From contig NZ_CP016428.1 in the NCBI RefSeq assembly GCF_001693385.1, positions 496,001 to 560,000 on the forward strand: a DNA stretch of 64,000 nucleotides, written 5' to 3'. Positions 38,778 to 47,203 of this stretch are shown here, in pieces. How positions within the stretch are numbered: position 1 is the first letter of the stretch; each line of letters opens with the position of its first letter. The position numbers and the translations under genes are program-made. The DNA comes from Bradyrhizobium icense. GTDB lineage: Bacteria > Pseudomonadota > Alphaproteobacteria > Rhizobiales > Xanthobacteraceae. The notes beneath the pieces are model-generated. The model did not search any database and had not been told where the DNA came from. It worked only from the letters and a program-made list of their open reading frames with translations.

Positions 38778-39673
38778 CACTTGTGGATCAGCGTGCCCGT
38801 GCCCTGATTGGTGAACAATTCGAGCAGGACCGCGTGCCGCATCTTGCCGTCGATGATGACGACGCCCTGCACGCCCTGTTCCAGCGCGTAGATGCAGGTC
38901 TCCACCTTCGGGATCATGCCGCCGGAAATCGTGCCGTCGGCGATCAGCTTTCGCGCGTCCTTCACCGACAACTCCGGAATCAGCTTCTTCGACTTGTCGA
39001 GCACGCCGGGAACGTCGGTCAGCAGCAGCAGCCGCTTGGCCTTCAGCGCACCGGCCACCGCGCCGGCAAACGTGTCGGCGTTGATGTTGAGGGTGTGGCC
39101 GTCATGCGAGGTCGCCAGCGGCGCCAGCACCGGGATCAGCTCATGGCCGATCAACTGGTTCAACAGCGTCAGATCGACCTTGTCGGGATCGCCGACGAAG
39201 CCGAGGTCGATCGCCTTTTCGATGTTGGAATCCGGATCGACCATGGTCCGCGACGTCTTGGTCGCCTTCACCATGTTGCCGTCCTTGCCAGAGAGCCCGA
39301 CTGCCTTGCCGCCGGCTTCGTTGATGTAGCCGACAAGCTGCTTGTTCACCGAGCCCGCCAGCACCATCTCGACGATTTCGATGGTGGCGGCGTCGGTGAT
39401 GCGTAGTCCGGCCGCGAATTCCGACTGGATGCCGAGACGCTTCAGCATGGTCGCGATCTGCGGGCCGCCGCCATGCACCACCACCGGGTTGATCGCGGTC
39501 TGCTCCAGAAGCACGATGTCGCGCGCAAACGCCTTGGCGGTTTCTTCCGCGCCCATGGCATGGCCGCCATATTTGATGACGATGGTTTCCTCGTCATATT
39601 GCTGCATATGCGGCAGCGCTTCCGACAGGATGCGGGCCTGATCGAGGGGGCTGATATCTTGCGCTGAGGTCAT
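38777..39673 (-). CDS. argB: Acetylglutamate kinase
   Basis: The 298-residue enzyme catalyses the second step of arginine synthesis. Motifs [25 protein letters not shown] and [16 protein letters not shown] are characteristic, and the Arg-sensing N-terminal extension is present. The start [12 protein letters not shown] at 39673 is chosen; the longer frame from 40363 is an antisense artefact over DUF423. Confidence 0.96.
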   Translation of the reverse strand: MTSAQDISPLDQARILSEALPHMQQYDEETIVIKYGGHAMGAEETAKAFARDIVLLEQTAINPVVVHGGGPQIATMLKRLGIQSEFAAGLRITDAATIEIVEMVLAGSVNKQLVGYINEAGGKAVGLSGKDGNMVKATKTSRTMVDPDSNIEKAIDLGFVGDPDKVDLTLLNQLIGHELIPVLAPLATSHDGHTLNINADTFAGAVAGALKAKRLLLLTDVPGVLDKSKKLIPELSVKDARKLIADGTISGGMIPKVETCIYALEQGVQGVVIIDGKMRHAVLLELFTNQGTGTLIHK

Positions 39674-39746
39674 GAAGCGGGTCTCGCCATTTCCGGATGT
39701 CGGGCCGGGTTCTATCCGATTGGCGGGCAGGGCGCAAAGTGGGGGA

Positions 39747-39925
39747 ATTTGCAGAGGCTCGTGCCCCGGACGCAGCGCAGCGCGTTCGGGATCGCGCTCC
39801 GTGCGACTCGGACGGTGCGCTGCAGAGCCGGGCCTATGTCGCTGCCATGGGTCCCGGCTCTGCGGAGCAGCGTTGCCGGACGATGCTACGCATCGCCTAG
39901 GCTGCACCGCGTCCGGGACACGATA
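39747..39925. repeat. TCGTGCCC...GGGACACGA dispersed repeat
   Basis: It starts gctcgtgccccggacgcagc and ends ccgcgtccgggacacga, with CAGAGCCGGGCC and CCCGGCTCTGCGG inside. It is related to the element at 21786-21926 and fills the 260-bp spacer between argB and DUF423. Confidence 0.7.
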
Positions 39926-39933
39926 TCCGGGCG

Positions 39934-40305
39934 TTATCTCTGCTTCGGCCAGGCCGCCGCCACGGCCAGTGCCAGCCAGCTCGCAATCAGCAGCGTGCCG
40001 CCGGTCGGTGCCGCCATCGGGAAGAGGCCATGCCCGGCATAGTGCCGCAGCGTCAAATCGCCGGCGAACAGGCTCGCTGCGAGAACAAAGCCGAAAGCGG
40101 CCGCGGTGCCGATTTTCGCGTGAACGATCCCGCGCTCGGCCAACGCGACGGCGCCTAATATTGCGCTGGCGTGAAACAGCAACATCGAGGATGCCGACGC
40201 CAGCCGCGACGCATCCGCGCCATGCGCGGAGGCGGCCGCCAGCATGACGCCGTCGGCGCCCATGATGGCAGCGAGCACGATCAGGATGCGGCCGATGCGG
40301 TTCAT
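39934..40305 (-). CDS. DUF423 membrane protein (YgdD-like)
   Basis: The 123-residue protein has four hydrophobic segments and the DUF423 features [19 protein letters not shown] and [12 protein letters not shown], ending with [15 protein letters not shown]. Function unknown. Its start overlaps the engB stop by one base, so it is coupled to engB. Confidence 0.9.
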   Translation of the reverse strand: MNRIGRILIVLAAIMGADGVMLAAASAHGADASRLASASSMLLFHASAILGAVALAERGIVHAKIGTAAAFGFVLAASLFAGDLTLRHYAGHGLFPMAAPTGGTLLIASWLALAVAAAWPKQR

Positions 40306-40955
40306 CAGCCGCGCTCCTGCAACAGGCGCACCATCGCGGCGCGCAATTCCGGCATGCCGGCACCGGTGCGCGAGGATGTCACCAATACATCCGGAAACGC
40401 CGCCGGATGTTTGGCGAGCGCTGCCGCGGTCTCGGTGATATTCTTCTGAAGCTCGGCGGCCTTCACCTGATCCGCTTTCGTCAGCACGACGTGATAGCTC
40501 ACGGCTGATTTGTCCAGCGTCTTCAGCACGTCCTTGTCGACATCCTTGATACCGTGGCGCGCGTCGATCAGCACATAGACCCGCGCCAGCGTGGCGCGTC
40601 CCAGCAGGAATTGATGAATCAGCCTGGTCCAGGAGGCGACCTGGGTCTTCGGCGCCGAGGCATAGCCATAGCCGGGCATGTCGACCAGCCGCAGCCCGGC
40701 CTTGTCAGGCCCTTCGAAGAAGATCAGTTCCTGGGTGCGGCCCGGCGTATGCGAGGTGCGCGCCAGCGCGTTGCGCCCCGTGAGCGCGTTGATCAGACTC
40801 GATTTGCCGACATTGGAGCGGCCGGCAAACGCCACTTCCATGCCCGCCATCGGCGGCAGTGTTTCGATCGAGGGCGAGGCCCAGACGAACTTCCATTCGC
40901 CGGCGAAGAGTTTTCGGCCCTCCTCGATCAGCTCCGCATCGGTTTCGGCGGTCAT
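40305..40955 (-). CDS. engB: Ribosome biogenesis GTPase EngB/YsxC
   Basis: The 216-residue GTPase has G1 [15 protein letters not shown]3 DMPGYGYA and G4 TKADQVK, as in EngB, which acts in large-subunit assembly. The start at 40955 is chosen because GGAAAG lies about 6 nt upstream and any earlier start would run into the palindromic repeat at 40974-41082. Confidence 0.95.
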   Translation of the reverse strand: MTAETDAELIEEGRKLFAGEWKFVWASPSIETLPPMAGMEVAFAGRSNVGKSSLINALTGRNALARTSHTPGRTQELIFFEGPDKAGLRLVDMPGYGYASAPKTQVASWTRLIHQFLLGRATLARVYVLIDARHGIKDVDKDVLKTLDKSAVSYHVVLTKADQVKAAELQKNITETAAALAKHPAAFPDVLVTSSRTGAGMPELRAAMVRLLQERG

Positions 40956-40973
40956 GCGACGCTTTCCATTATT

Positions 40974-41082
40974 CGTCATGGCCGAGCTGCCTCGCGCAGA
41001 CTTGTCTGCGCTCCCGGCCATCCACGTCTTTCTTTTTCATCGCCCTAAGACGTGGATGCCCGGGACAAGCCCGGGCATGACG
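40974..41082. repeat. GTCATGGCCG...ATGAC palindromic repeat
   Basis: The left arm cgtcatggccgagctgcctc and right arm ggacaagcccgggcatgacg enclose ATCCACGTC and GACGTGGAT. It separates yidC from engB and marks the limit for the engB start. Confidence 0.85.
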
Positions 41083-41116
41083 TCTTGGATAGAGTTGCGA
41101 CCACAATTGGAAGTCG

Positions 41117-42994
41117 TCACGTTTTCTCGGCTGCCTTCTTCGGCGTGAACGTCGCCTTGAGATTGTCGAGCAGCTCCACCTTCACGCCGTTCTTGCGCAT
41201 GATGTAGCTCTGCTGGATCACCGAGAGCAGGTTGTTCCAGGCCCAGTAGATCACGAGACCCGCCGGGAAGCCGGCCAGCATGAAGGTGAAGATCAGCGGC
41301 ATCCAGTCGAAGATCATCTTCTGGGTTGGATCCGGCGGCGTCGGATTCAGCTTCATCTGAATCCACATCGTGATGCCCATGATGATCGGCCAGACGCCGA
41401 GCGCGAGGTAATAACCGATCACCGGTATATGCGTCGGATCGAAAGGCAGCAGACCGAACAGGTTGAACAGATTGGTCGGGTCGGCCGCCGAGAGATCCTT
41501 GATCCAGCCATAGAACGGCGCGTGCCGCATCTCGATGGTGACGAACAGCACCTTGTAGAGCGAGAAGAACACCGGGATCTGCAGCGCGATCGGAAGACAC
41601 CCGGCGATCGGGTTGATCTTCTCCTTGCGGTAGATCTCCATCATCTCCTGCTGCTGCTTTTGCCGGTCGTCGGGATACTTGTCCTTCAGCGCCTGCAGTT
41701 GCGGTTGCACCGACTTCATCTTCGCCATCGACTCGTAGGACTTGTTGGCGAGCGGGAAGAACAAAAGCTTGATCAGCAGGGTCACCAGCAGAATGGAGAC
41801 GCCGAAATTGCCGAACAGATGGAAGAAGTAATCGAGCGCCAGGAACATCGGCTTGGTGATGAAGTAGAACCAGCCCCAGTCGATCAACAGGTCGAAATGG
41901 TTGAGCCCGAGCTGCTTGTTATAGCCGCCGTGGCCGGCGAGCGGGAAATTGATGCCGACGACGCCGGCTTCCTTGGCCCCCGCAAACAGCCGCGCATTGG
42001 CGCTGCCGGTGCCGCCGATCGCAATGGTCTGCGGATCCTGCAGGTAGTCGGCCTGATAACGGACCTTGGCGCCAGGTTCGGCGAGGAAGCGAGCCTTGAG
42101 GCGCGCCGACGTGTCGGGCAACAGCGCCGCGGCCCAATACTTGTCGGTGATGCCGAGCCAGCCATTCGTCACATTGAACTCGAAGCCGCGCCCGCCATTG
42201 CCCAGAACAGGCGCCTCGGCGACGGCCTTGTAGCCGTGTTCCTGCAGGCCCTTGTCGCCGAGATAGCCGATCAGGCCTTCGTGCAGGATGTAGTAGCCGG
42301 AGACTTCCGGCGTGCCGTGGCGCGAGATCAGTGCGAACGGATAGAGCGTGACCGGCGCGCTGCCGGCATTGGTGACGTCGTCCTTGATGGTGAAGAGATA
42401 GCGGTCGTCCATCGCAATGGTGCGGCGGAAGGTGAGGCCTTCGCCGTTGTCGTATTTGAGCGTCACCGGGTTGCTGGGCGTCAGGCCGCCGGAACCCTCC
42501 TGCTGCCACACCGTATCGCGATCGGGAAGCCGCGCCGTCGAGCCCGGGGCAGCGACCCAGCCGAACTCAGCGTAATAGGGGTGCGCGGTGTTCGACGGCG
42601 AAAACAGCACGATCGCGGGCGATTTCGGGTCGACGGTATCGCGGAATTTCTCCAGCGAGAGATCGTCGATGCGCGCGCCTTTCAGCGAGATGCTGCCGGA
42701 GACCCGCGGCGTCTCGATCTTGATGCGGGGCGAGGCGGAAATCGCCGCGTCGCGGCTGACGACGGGCGCGGCCGCGCCCGGCTGGCCGGCCGGTGTGGTG
42801 GCGGAGGGCGTTGAGCCCGGTTGCGGCGTAGTCGAGCCCGGCGCCGTCTGCGGCGACGACTTGCTGAGCTCGGCCTGGGTCTGGCTCTGCGCGCGCTGCC
42901 GCTCCATCTGCGGCATGTTGTAGAAATATTGCCAGGCGATCAGCACGAGGCCGGACAGAATGACGGCGAGGATAGTGTTGCGATTATCGGTCAT
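41117..42994 (-). CDS. yidC: Membrane protein insertase YidC
   Basis: The 625-residue protein has an N-terminal signal-anchor (TILAVILSGLVLIAWQYF), an Ala/Pro/Thr linker, a large periplasmic beta domain, and the conserved C-terminal membrane core (FGVSILLVTLLIKLLFFPLA, then the hydrophilic groove region with YKEKINPIAGCLPIALQIP-type sequence). The C-terminus is Lys-rich (FTPKKAAEKT). It lies in the universal rpmH-rnpA-yidC order. Confidence 0.97.
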   Translation of the reverse strand: MTDNRNTILAVILSGLVLIAWQYFYNMPQMERQRAQSQTQAELSKSSPQTAPGSTTPQPGSTPSATTPAGQPGAAAPVVSRDAAISASPRIKIETPRVSGSISLKGARIDDLSLEKFRDTVDPKSPAIVLFSPSNTAHPYYAEFGWVAAPGSTARLPDRDTVWQQEGSGGLTPSNPVTLKYDNGEGLTFRRTIAMDDRYLFTIKDDVTNAGSAPVTLYPFALISRHGTPEVSGYYILHEGLIGYLGDKGLQEHGYKAVAEAPVLGNGGRGFEFNVTNGWLGITDKYWAAALLPDTSARLKARFLAEPGAKVRYQADYLQDPQTIAIGGTGSANARLFAGAKEAGVVGINFPLAGHGGYNKQLGLNHFDLLIDWGWFYFITKPMFLALDYFFHLFGNFGVSILLVTLLIKLLFFPLANKSYESMAKMKSVQPQLQALKDKYPDDRQKQQQEMMEIYRKEKINPIAGCLPIALQIPVFFSLYKVLFVTIEMRHAPFYGWIKDLSAADPTNLFNLFGLLPFDPTHIPVIGYYLALGVWPIIMGITMWIQMKLNPTPPDPTQKMIFDWMPLIFTFMLAGFPAGLVIYWAWNNLLSVIQQSYIMRKNGVKVELLDNLKATFTPKKAAEKT

Positions 42995-43013
42995 CGTTTT
43001 GGGGTCTCGCCAT

Positions 43014-43376
43014 TTAGGTCATTTTGCGGCTCGCGCCGCCTCGTGTCGCCGGCTGCCGGTCGAGGCGATGCAGCGCCGAGCGGAGATCGTCGAGCATGGT
43101 TGCGAAGTCGCGGGTGAGCGCGGCGCGACGGCCTACCAGCACATAATCATGGTGCGGTCGCATTGATATGACGTCCAGCCGCTTCACCAGTTCGCGAAGC
43201 CGGCGCCGGATGCGATTGCGCTCGGTAGCAGTACCGTTCTTTTTGGTAACGGTGAAGCCTACTCGGATCGGGCCGTCATCGTCGCGGGCCCGGCCCTGCA
43301 CCACGAAGGCAGCGCTGTTGGCCCGCGTGCCATTGGCAACGGCGAGAAAGTCCGCCCGCTGCCTCAGCCGATCCAT
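43014..43376 (-). CDS. rnpA: Ribonuclease P protein component
   Basis: The 120-residue basic protein carries the RNR motif NRIRRRLRELVKRL and the N-terminal RADFLAVANGTRA segment. It is the protein subunit of tRNA 5'-processing RNase P. It lies 27 bp downstream of rpmH and 19 bp upstream of yidC. Confidence 0.96.
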   Translation of the reverse strand: MDRLRQRADFLAVANGTRANSAAFVVQGRARDDDGPIRVGFTVTKKNGTATERNRIRRRLRELVKRLDVISMRPHHDYVLVGRRAALTRDFATMLDDLRSALHRLDRQPATRGGASRKMT

Positions 43377-43403
43377 GAATGAAATCTCCGGAAAGGATCC
43401 GGC

Positions 43404-43538
43404 TCAGGCGCTCAGACGCTTGCGGCCGCGCGCACGGCGGGCGGCGAGAACTTTGCGGCCGCCGGCAGTGGCGAGACGGGCGCGGAAGCCGTGACGGCGC
43501 TTGCGCACCAGTTTGCTGGGTTGATAAGTCCGCTTCAC
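43404..43538 (-). CDS. rpmH: 50S ribosomal protein L34
   Basis: The 44-residue, highly basic protein reads [20 protein letters not shown] and ends GRKRLSA, the L34 family in full. The start codon is GTG at 43536-43538; there is no in-frame ATG nearby that fits. It is the first gene of rpmH-rnpA-yidC and is too short to stand out in simple ORF searches. Confidence 0.96.
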   Translation of the reverse strand: MKRTYQPSKLVRKRRHGFRARLATAGGRKVLAARRARGRKRLSA

Positions 43539-43679
43539 GGGTAGTTCTCCGCTGACCGGGCAATTTGCCTGTTGGATTGAGATGCGTCCGATGATGCGGG
43601 CCGGCCCGAAAACGGGCCATTTACGGCCCAAAGCGAGCCGCCCCCGGTGAAACCGGGCCATCGCGGACAATTGGCGCGG

Positions 43680-43708
43680 CTTATACGGGAGCGACCTGTT
43701 TTCGTCAA
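43680..43708 (-). promoter_or_regulatory. Sigma-70 promoter for rpmH-rnpA-yidC
   Basis: On the minus strand TTGACG (43703-43708) and TATAAG (43680-43685) are separated by exactly 17 bp, an excellent vegetative promoter 142 bp upstream of the rpmH GTG. The 414-bp spacer 43539-43952 holds no other gene; its plus-strand part leads to the histidine kinase. Confidence 0.75.
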
Positions 43709-43952
43709 TGTCGGGGGTTGCCGCATCAGGCGTTCTTTGAAACGTCGCAATTGGGGCGAATATATCTGTTTTCGTGGGGTTTTCAGGGGCAAGACCGCGG
43801 CACGCCCGGGCCCTCGGAACCACAGGACATTAGCGATCGGTAATTTGACCGCTAGGTCGCCCAAACGCATCCTCGGAATCGCGATACCGACCGATTTGGG
43901 CCCGGGGGGCTTGGGTCCGGCTCCAAAAGCAGAGATATCAAGGCGGATATTC

Positions 43953-45431
43953 GTGTCAGCGACCGACGACCAGCCGACCCTTCAAGCACCGCGGCCCCCG
44001 GCCCAGCGGCGGCTCGGCCTGTCCGGCAAGCTGCTGCTGCTGACGATCCCGCTGGTGATGATCGCGCTCTTGATGATCTACGTGCCGTCGATCGCGAATT
44101 TCTGGACCAACCGGCTGAACGACCGCCTGGCGGCGGCCAACACTGCTGCTTTGGTGCTGGATGCGGCCCCATTGGGAATGGTCCCGGATTCGCTGGCGCG
44201 CCAGATCCTGACCAGCGTCGGCGCGCGCGCCGTTGCCATCAAGATGGGACAACAGCGCCGGCTGCTCGCCAGCGCCAACCTGCCGGCGGCGATCGATCGC
44301 GATATCGACATGCGCACCCTGACGGTGTGGTCCGCGATCGTGGAATCCTTTGAGACCATGGTGGATACCGGCAACCAGACCATCCGCGTGGTAGGACCCG
44401 CGCCCGGGGGCGCGCACTTCATCGAGGTCGTGGTCGACGAAAAGCCGTTGCGGCTGGCGATGTACCGGTTTTCCAGCAATCTGCTGCTGGTCTCGCTGGG
44501 GATCGCGATGCTCGCCGCGGGGCTGGTTTACCTCGCGCTGCATTATCTGTTCGTCCGCCCGATGCGCCGGCTAACCGCCAATCTCGTCGGCTTCCACGAG
44601 AACCCCGAAAGCGCGGCCCGCATCATCGTGCCGAGCCAGCGCGGCGACGAGATCGGCGTTGTCGAGCGCGAGCTGTCCGACATGCAGCGCGACCTCGTCT
44701 CGATGCTCTCCCAGAAGAGCCGGCTCGCCGCGCTCGGGCTTGCAGTGTCGAAGATCAACCATGATCTGCGCAATCTTCTGGCGTCCTCGCAATTGCTGTC
44801 GGACCAATTGGCCAGCGTGCCAGATCCACGGGTGCAGCGCTTTGCGCCGAAACTGATGCGCTCGCTGGAGCGCGCCATCGACTTCTGCCAGTCGACGCTG
44901 TCCTATGGCCGCGCCCAGGAAGCCGAGCCCGACCGCCGCATGATCCAGGTCGAACCCGTGGTGACCGAGGTGCGCGAATCCGCCGGGCTCGCCGCCGACG
45001 CCTCGATCACCTGGATCAACGCCATCGAGCGCGGGCTTTCGATCGACGCCGATCCCGACCAGCTCTTTCGCGTGCTGCTCAACCTGGTACGCAACGCGGT
45101 GCAGGCGCTCGACAACCGCCCCAAGGGCGACGCCGCAACTTTGCAGATCCGCATCACCGGCCGCCGCGAAGGCTCGGTCGCGATCATCGAGGTTTCCGAC
45201 ACCGGTCCGGGCGTGCCGGCAAAGGCGCGCGAGCACCTGTTCGAGGCGTTCCAGACCTCCGGCCGCCAGGGCGGCAGCGGGCTGGGCCTGGCGATTGCCG
45301 CCGAACTGGTCCGCGCCCATGGCGGCGACATTCATCTGGTCGAAGGCACCATCGGCGCCACCTTCCGCGTCTCGATCCCCGACCGTCCGGTGGAACTGCA
45401 GAGCGTCCGCAACGAGCGGGCACGGGCGTAA
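43953..45431 (+). CDS. Orphan sensor histidine kinase
   Basis: The 492-residue protein starts with GTG (SATDDQPTL) after AAGGCGG. It has TM1 (KLLLLTIPLVMIALLMIYV), a periplasmic sensor of about 150 residues, TM2 (LLLVSLGIAMLAAGLVYLAL), HAMP, a phospho-acceptor segment SKINHDLRNLL, and an ATPase domain with N-box LLNLVRNAVQAL, DTGPGVP and GGSGLGLAI. It has no response regulator beside it. The frame open further upstream to 43647 lacks conserved features. Signal unknown. Confidence 0.88.
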   Translation: MSATDDQPTLQAPRPPAQRRLGLSGKLLLLTIPLVMIALLMIYVPSIANFWTNRLNDRLAAANTAALVLDAAPLGMVPDSLARQILTSVGARAVAIKMGQQRRLLASANLPAAIDRDIDMRTLTVWSAIVESFETMVDTGNQTIRVVGPAPGGAHFIEVVVDEKPLRLAMYRFSSNLLLVSLGIAMLAAGLVYLALHYLFVRPMRRLTANLVGFHENPESAARIIVPSQRGDEIGVVERELSDMQRDLVSMLSQKSRLAALGLAVSKINHDLRNLLASSQLLSDQLASVPDPRVQRFAPKLMRSLERAIDFCQSTLSYGRAQEAEPDRRMIQVEPVVTEVRESAGLAADASITWINAIERGLSIDADPDQLFRVLLNLVRNAVQALDNRPKGDAATLQIRITGRREGSVAIIEVSDTGPGVPAKAREHLFEAFQTSGRQGGSGLGLAIAAELVRAHGGDIHLVEGTIGATFRVSIPDRPVELQSVRNERARA

Positions 45432-45711
45432 GTAATTGATATTACATGTCATTCCGGGATGATGAGAAACATCGAACCCGAACGTCCAGAAGTAATGGCA
45501 TGAGATTCCCCAATGTGCAGGGCGCATCTGAGGTTCGGGCCATCGTCCGTCCCCGAATGATGGAATTCCGCCCGGAATTGGTCCCCCGATTGCACTTCTC
45601 CACCTTGCAAAGCGAAGCCGGAGCGGGTAGCTAAAGCGCTCTTTCGCGACCGTCCGAGGCCTTTGTCGGACGCATCCGGGCTCCTTAAAGCCCAAATGCC
45701 AAGCGAAAAAC

Positions 45712-45788
45712 GCGCCCGTAGCTCAGCTGGATAGAGCACCAGACTACGAATCTGGGGGTCAGGAGTTCGAATCTCTTCGGGCGCGCCA
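45712..45788 (+). tRNA. tRNA-Arg (anticodon ACG)
   Basis: A 77-nt cloverleaf is visible. The acceptor GCGCCCG pairs with CGGGCGC, the anticodon stem CCAGA/TCTGG carries loop CTACGAA with anticodon ACG, and the T-loop is GTTCGAATC. GCCA is encoded at the 3' end. A weak TTGCAA-N17-TAGCTA promoter-like pair lies about 80 bp upstream. The convergent parE frame overlaps its 3' end. Confidence 0.96.
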
Positions 45789-46202
45789 CTTCAAAACTGC
45801 GATATTGCCGCCGATCACCGCCGGTCTTGCTCCGCGGTACCTCATTCGTCGTGCTCCGCACCCAAGTGCCGGCTTTGGCTCCATCCGCTCGTGGAGCACC
45901 CTTACGATCTCCACGTGGCCCGGCCGAACGACGCGGTAGAATAGAACGTGCACAGGCTGGCTCACTCTCGTCTCGCCGTCGCCGACACGCGCATATCGAA
46001 GGTGAAGGCTCCGAACGCCACGAGACAACTCGGCGCGGTCGCGCGTCGCCGCACCGTCCGGTTGAGCCGCGGCTTTGCGCATGGCAGCCGTGAGGAGCGC
46101 CGCATAGCGGCGCCTGCCTTCGAGTCCCCATCGTTCAGCACTGACAGCGAGGATTTGCGCAAGGTCGGCTCGCGCCAACAATGAAAGGCGGAAGCGCGCC
46201 AT
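45759..46202 (-). CDS. parE: ParE-family toxin, frame running into tRNA-Arg
   Basis: The RelE/ParE core is clear: RLSLLARADLAQILAVSAERWG near the N-terminus, then LRYARVGDGE, VHVLFYRVV and VEIVRVLHERM around residue 100, where the family normally ends. Here the frame continues about 40 residues and its last codons (RARRDSNS) are read across the tRNA-Arg 3' half, so the tail looks acquired by loss of the native stop. It starts 5 bp after the parD stop. ParE toxins poison gyrase. Confidence 0.82.
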   Translation of the reverse strand: MARFRLSLLARADLAQILAVSAERWGLEGRRRYAALLTAAMRKAAAQPDGAATRDRAELSRGVRSLHLRYARVGDGETRVSQPVHVLFYRVVRPGHVEIVRVLHERMEPKPALGCGARRMRYRGARPAVIGGNIAVLKWRARRDSNS

Positions 46203-46207
46203 CCGGA

Positions 46208-46489
46208 TCAGCGCGGCGGTTTGTCCGAGGGAGCCGTCAATCCTTCGAGATAGTCGTCGAGCTCGGCGTCATCCACTTCGACAAAATCTCCCCGATCAAG
46301 CGCATCGACGCCGGCCTTGATCTGGACGCGCAGGGCCTTCAGTTTCAGCGCATCTTCGCGACGCCGCTGCTGCAGCACGCGGAGCGCGTCGCGTACCGCT
46401 TCGCTTGCATTCTGATACTCTCCTGCTTTCACAACTTTTTCAACGAAAGCGTCCTGCTCGTCGGTCAGGCTGATATTGCGAGTGGGCAT
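46208..46489 (-). CDS. parD: ParD-family antitoxin
   Basis: The 93-residue protein begins with a ribbon-helix-helix domain (NISLTDEQDAFVEKVVKAGEY, QNASEAVRDALRVLQQRR) and ends with an acidic toxin-binding tail (FVEVDDAELDDYLEGL). The start MPTRNISL at 46489 follows a GGGAGA ribosome-binding site. It is upstream of parE and expected to autorepress the pair. Confidence 0.9.
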   Translation of the reverse strand: MPTRNISLTDEQDAFVEKVVKAGEYQNASEAVRDALRVLQQRRREDALKLKALRVQIKAGVDALDRGDFVEVDDAELDDYLEGLTAPSDKPPR

Positions 46490-46630
46490 TGCTGTTCTCC
46501 CGGACGTCGGGAGGCTGTAGCATCTATGGCAAAGTTTGCCAACTTCGATCAGTGTGTCGCGCGGGCGGGACTGCACAAAGTCGCAGTCCGTCGCTGCCTT
46601 TCGGTTTGGTCGCACAGCGGGCCGCAGCAT

Positions 46631-46680
46631 CACAGCGCCACGGCGAAACAATAGTGCCCATCTTCATCGGCCGCGGCGCG
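46631..46680. repeat. Dispersed repeat, copy A
   Basis: The stretch cacagcgccacggcgaaaca and its continuation (to GGCCGCGGCGCG) is about 80% identical by eye to copy B at 52173-52220. A shorter match (copy C, about 24 bp) is at 49145-49168. Copies A and B are in the same orientation and enclose about 5.5 kb of accessory genes. Confidence 0.55.
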
Positions 46681-47044
46681 CCTTCGCGCTCGGCGTCGCC
46701 CTGAACCGCGTCTTCCGCTTGTGCGGCGACCAGTGCCGGCGCGCCGCGGGATCGAATGACGTTCCGATGACGTCGACATCGACCTTGAGCAGATCGAGCT
46801 CTCGCGTCATCTCGCGCAGTTCCTGACCCTTGCGCGCGATTTCCTCGGAAACGCCGATAGCCATGTTGCGCTCGGTGACCCGGCCCGGGCTGCCGACGAA
46901 CATTTTGGCTCTGAGCCACTCCAGCCGCGCCCGCTGCGTATCGCGCGCGAACTTCTTTTCGACGAACTGTCGCCGTGCATCTACATAGGCCGCCAGCAAT
47001 TCGACCTCGGACATTTTGTACAGGGCGTCGGCTGAAACGCTCAT
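46664..47044 (-). CDS. Hypothetical coiled-coil protein, 126 residues
   Basis: The protein is basic and largely helical, with RQFVEKKFARDTQRARLEWL and GQELREMTRELDLLKVDVDV forming heptad-like segments. The C-terminal 25 residues (HKRKTRFRATPSAKARRGR in part) are Lys/Arg-rich, overlap repeat copy A, and may bind nucleic acid or be disordered. Family not recognised. It lies between ParD and the ClpS-AAA gene. Confidence 0.6.
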   Translation of the reverse strand: MSVSADALYKMSEVELLAAYVDARRQFVEKKFARDTQRARLEWLRAKMFVGSPGRVTERNMAIGVSEEIARKGQELREMTRELDLLKVDVDVIGTSFDPAARRHWSPHKRKTRFRATPSAKARRGR

Positions 47045-47203
47045 GGCCGCCGGCTCAGACGACTGGGATTGGGTTCATGGCATGTAGCAGGTCAAACCTG
47101 TTCTACCTGGCACTGGGATCGTCGACTTGATGAAACCTTCCTTCAATCGGTTTCATCGAGCAAAGCATGTGCCGCCTTATTCCGCCGCACAAGCCAAGTC
47201 CGA

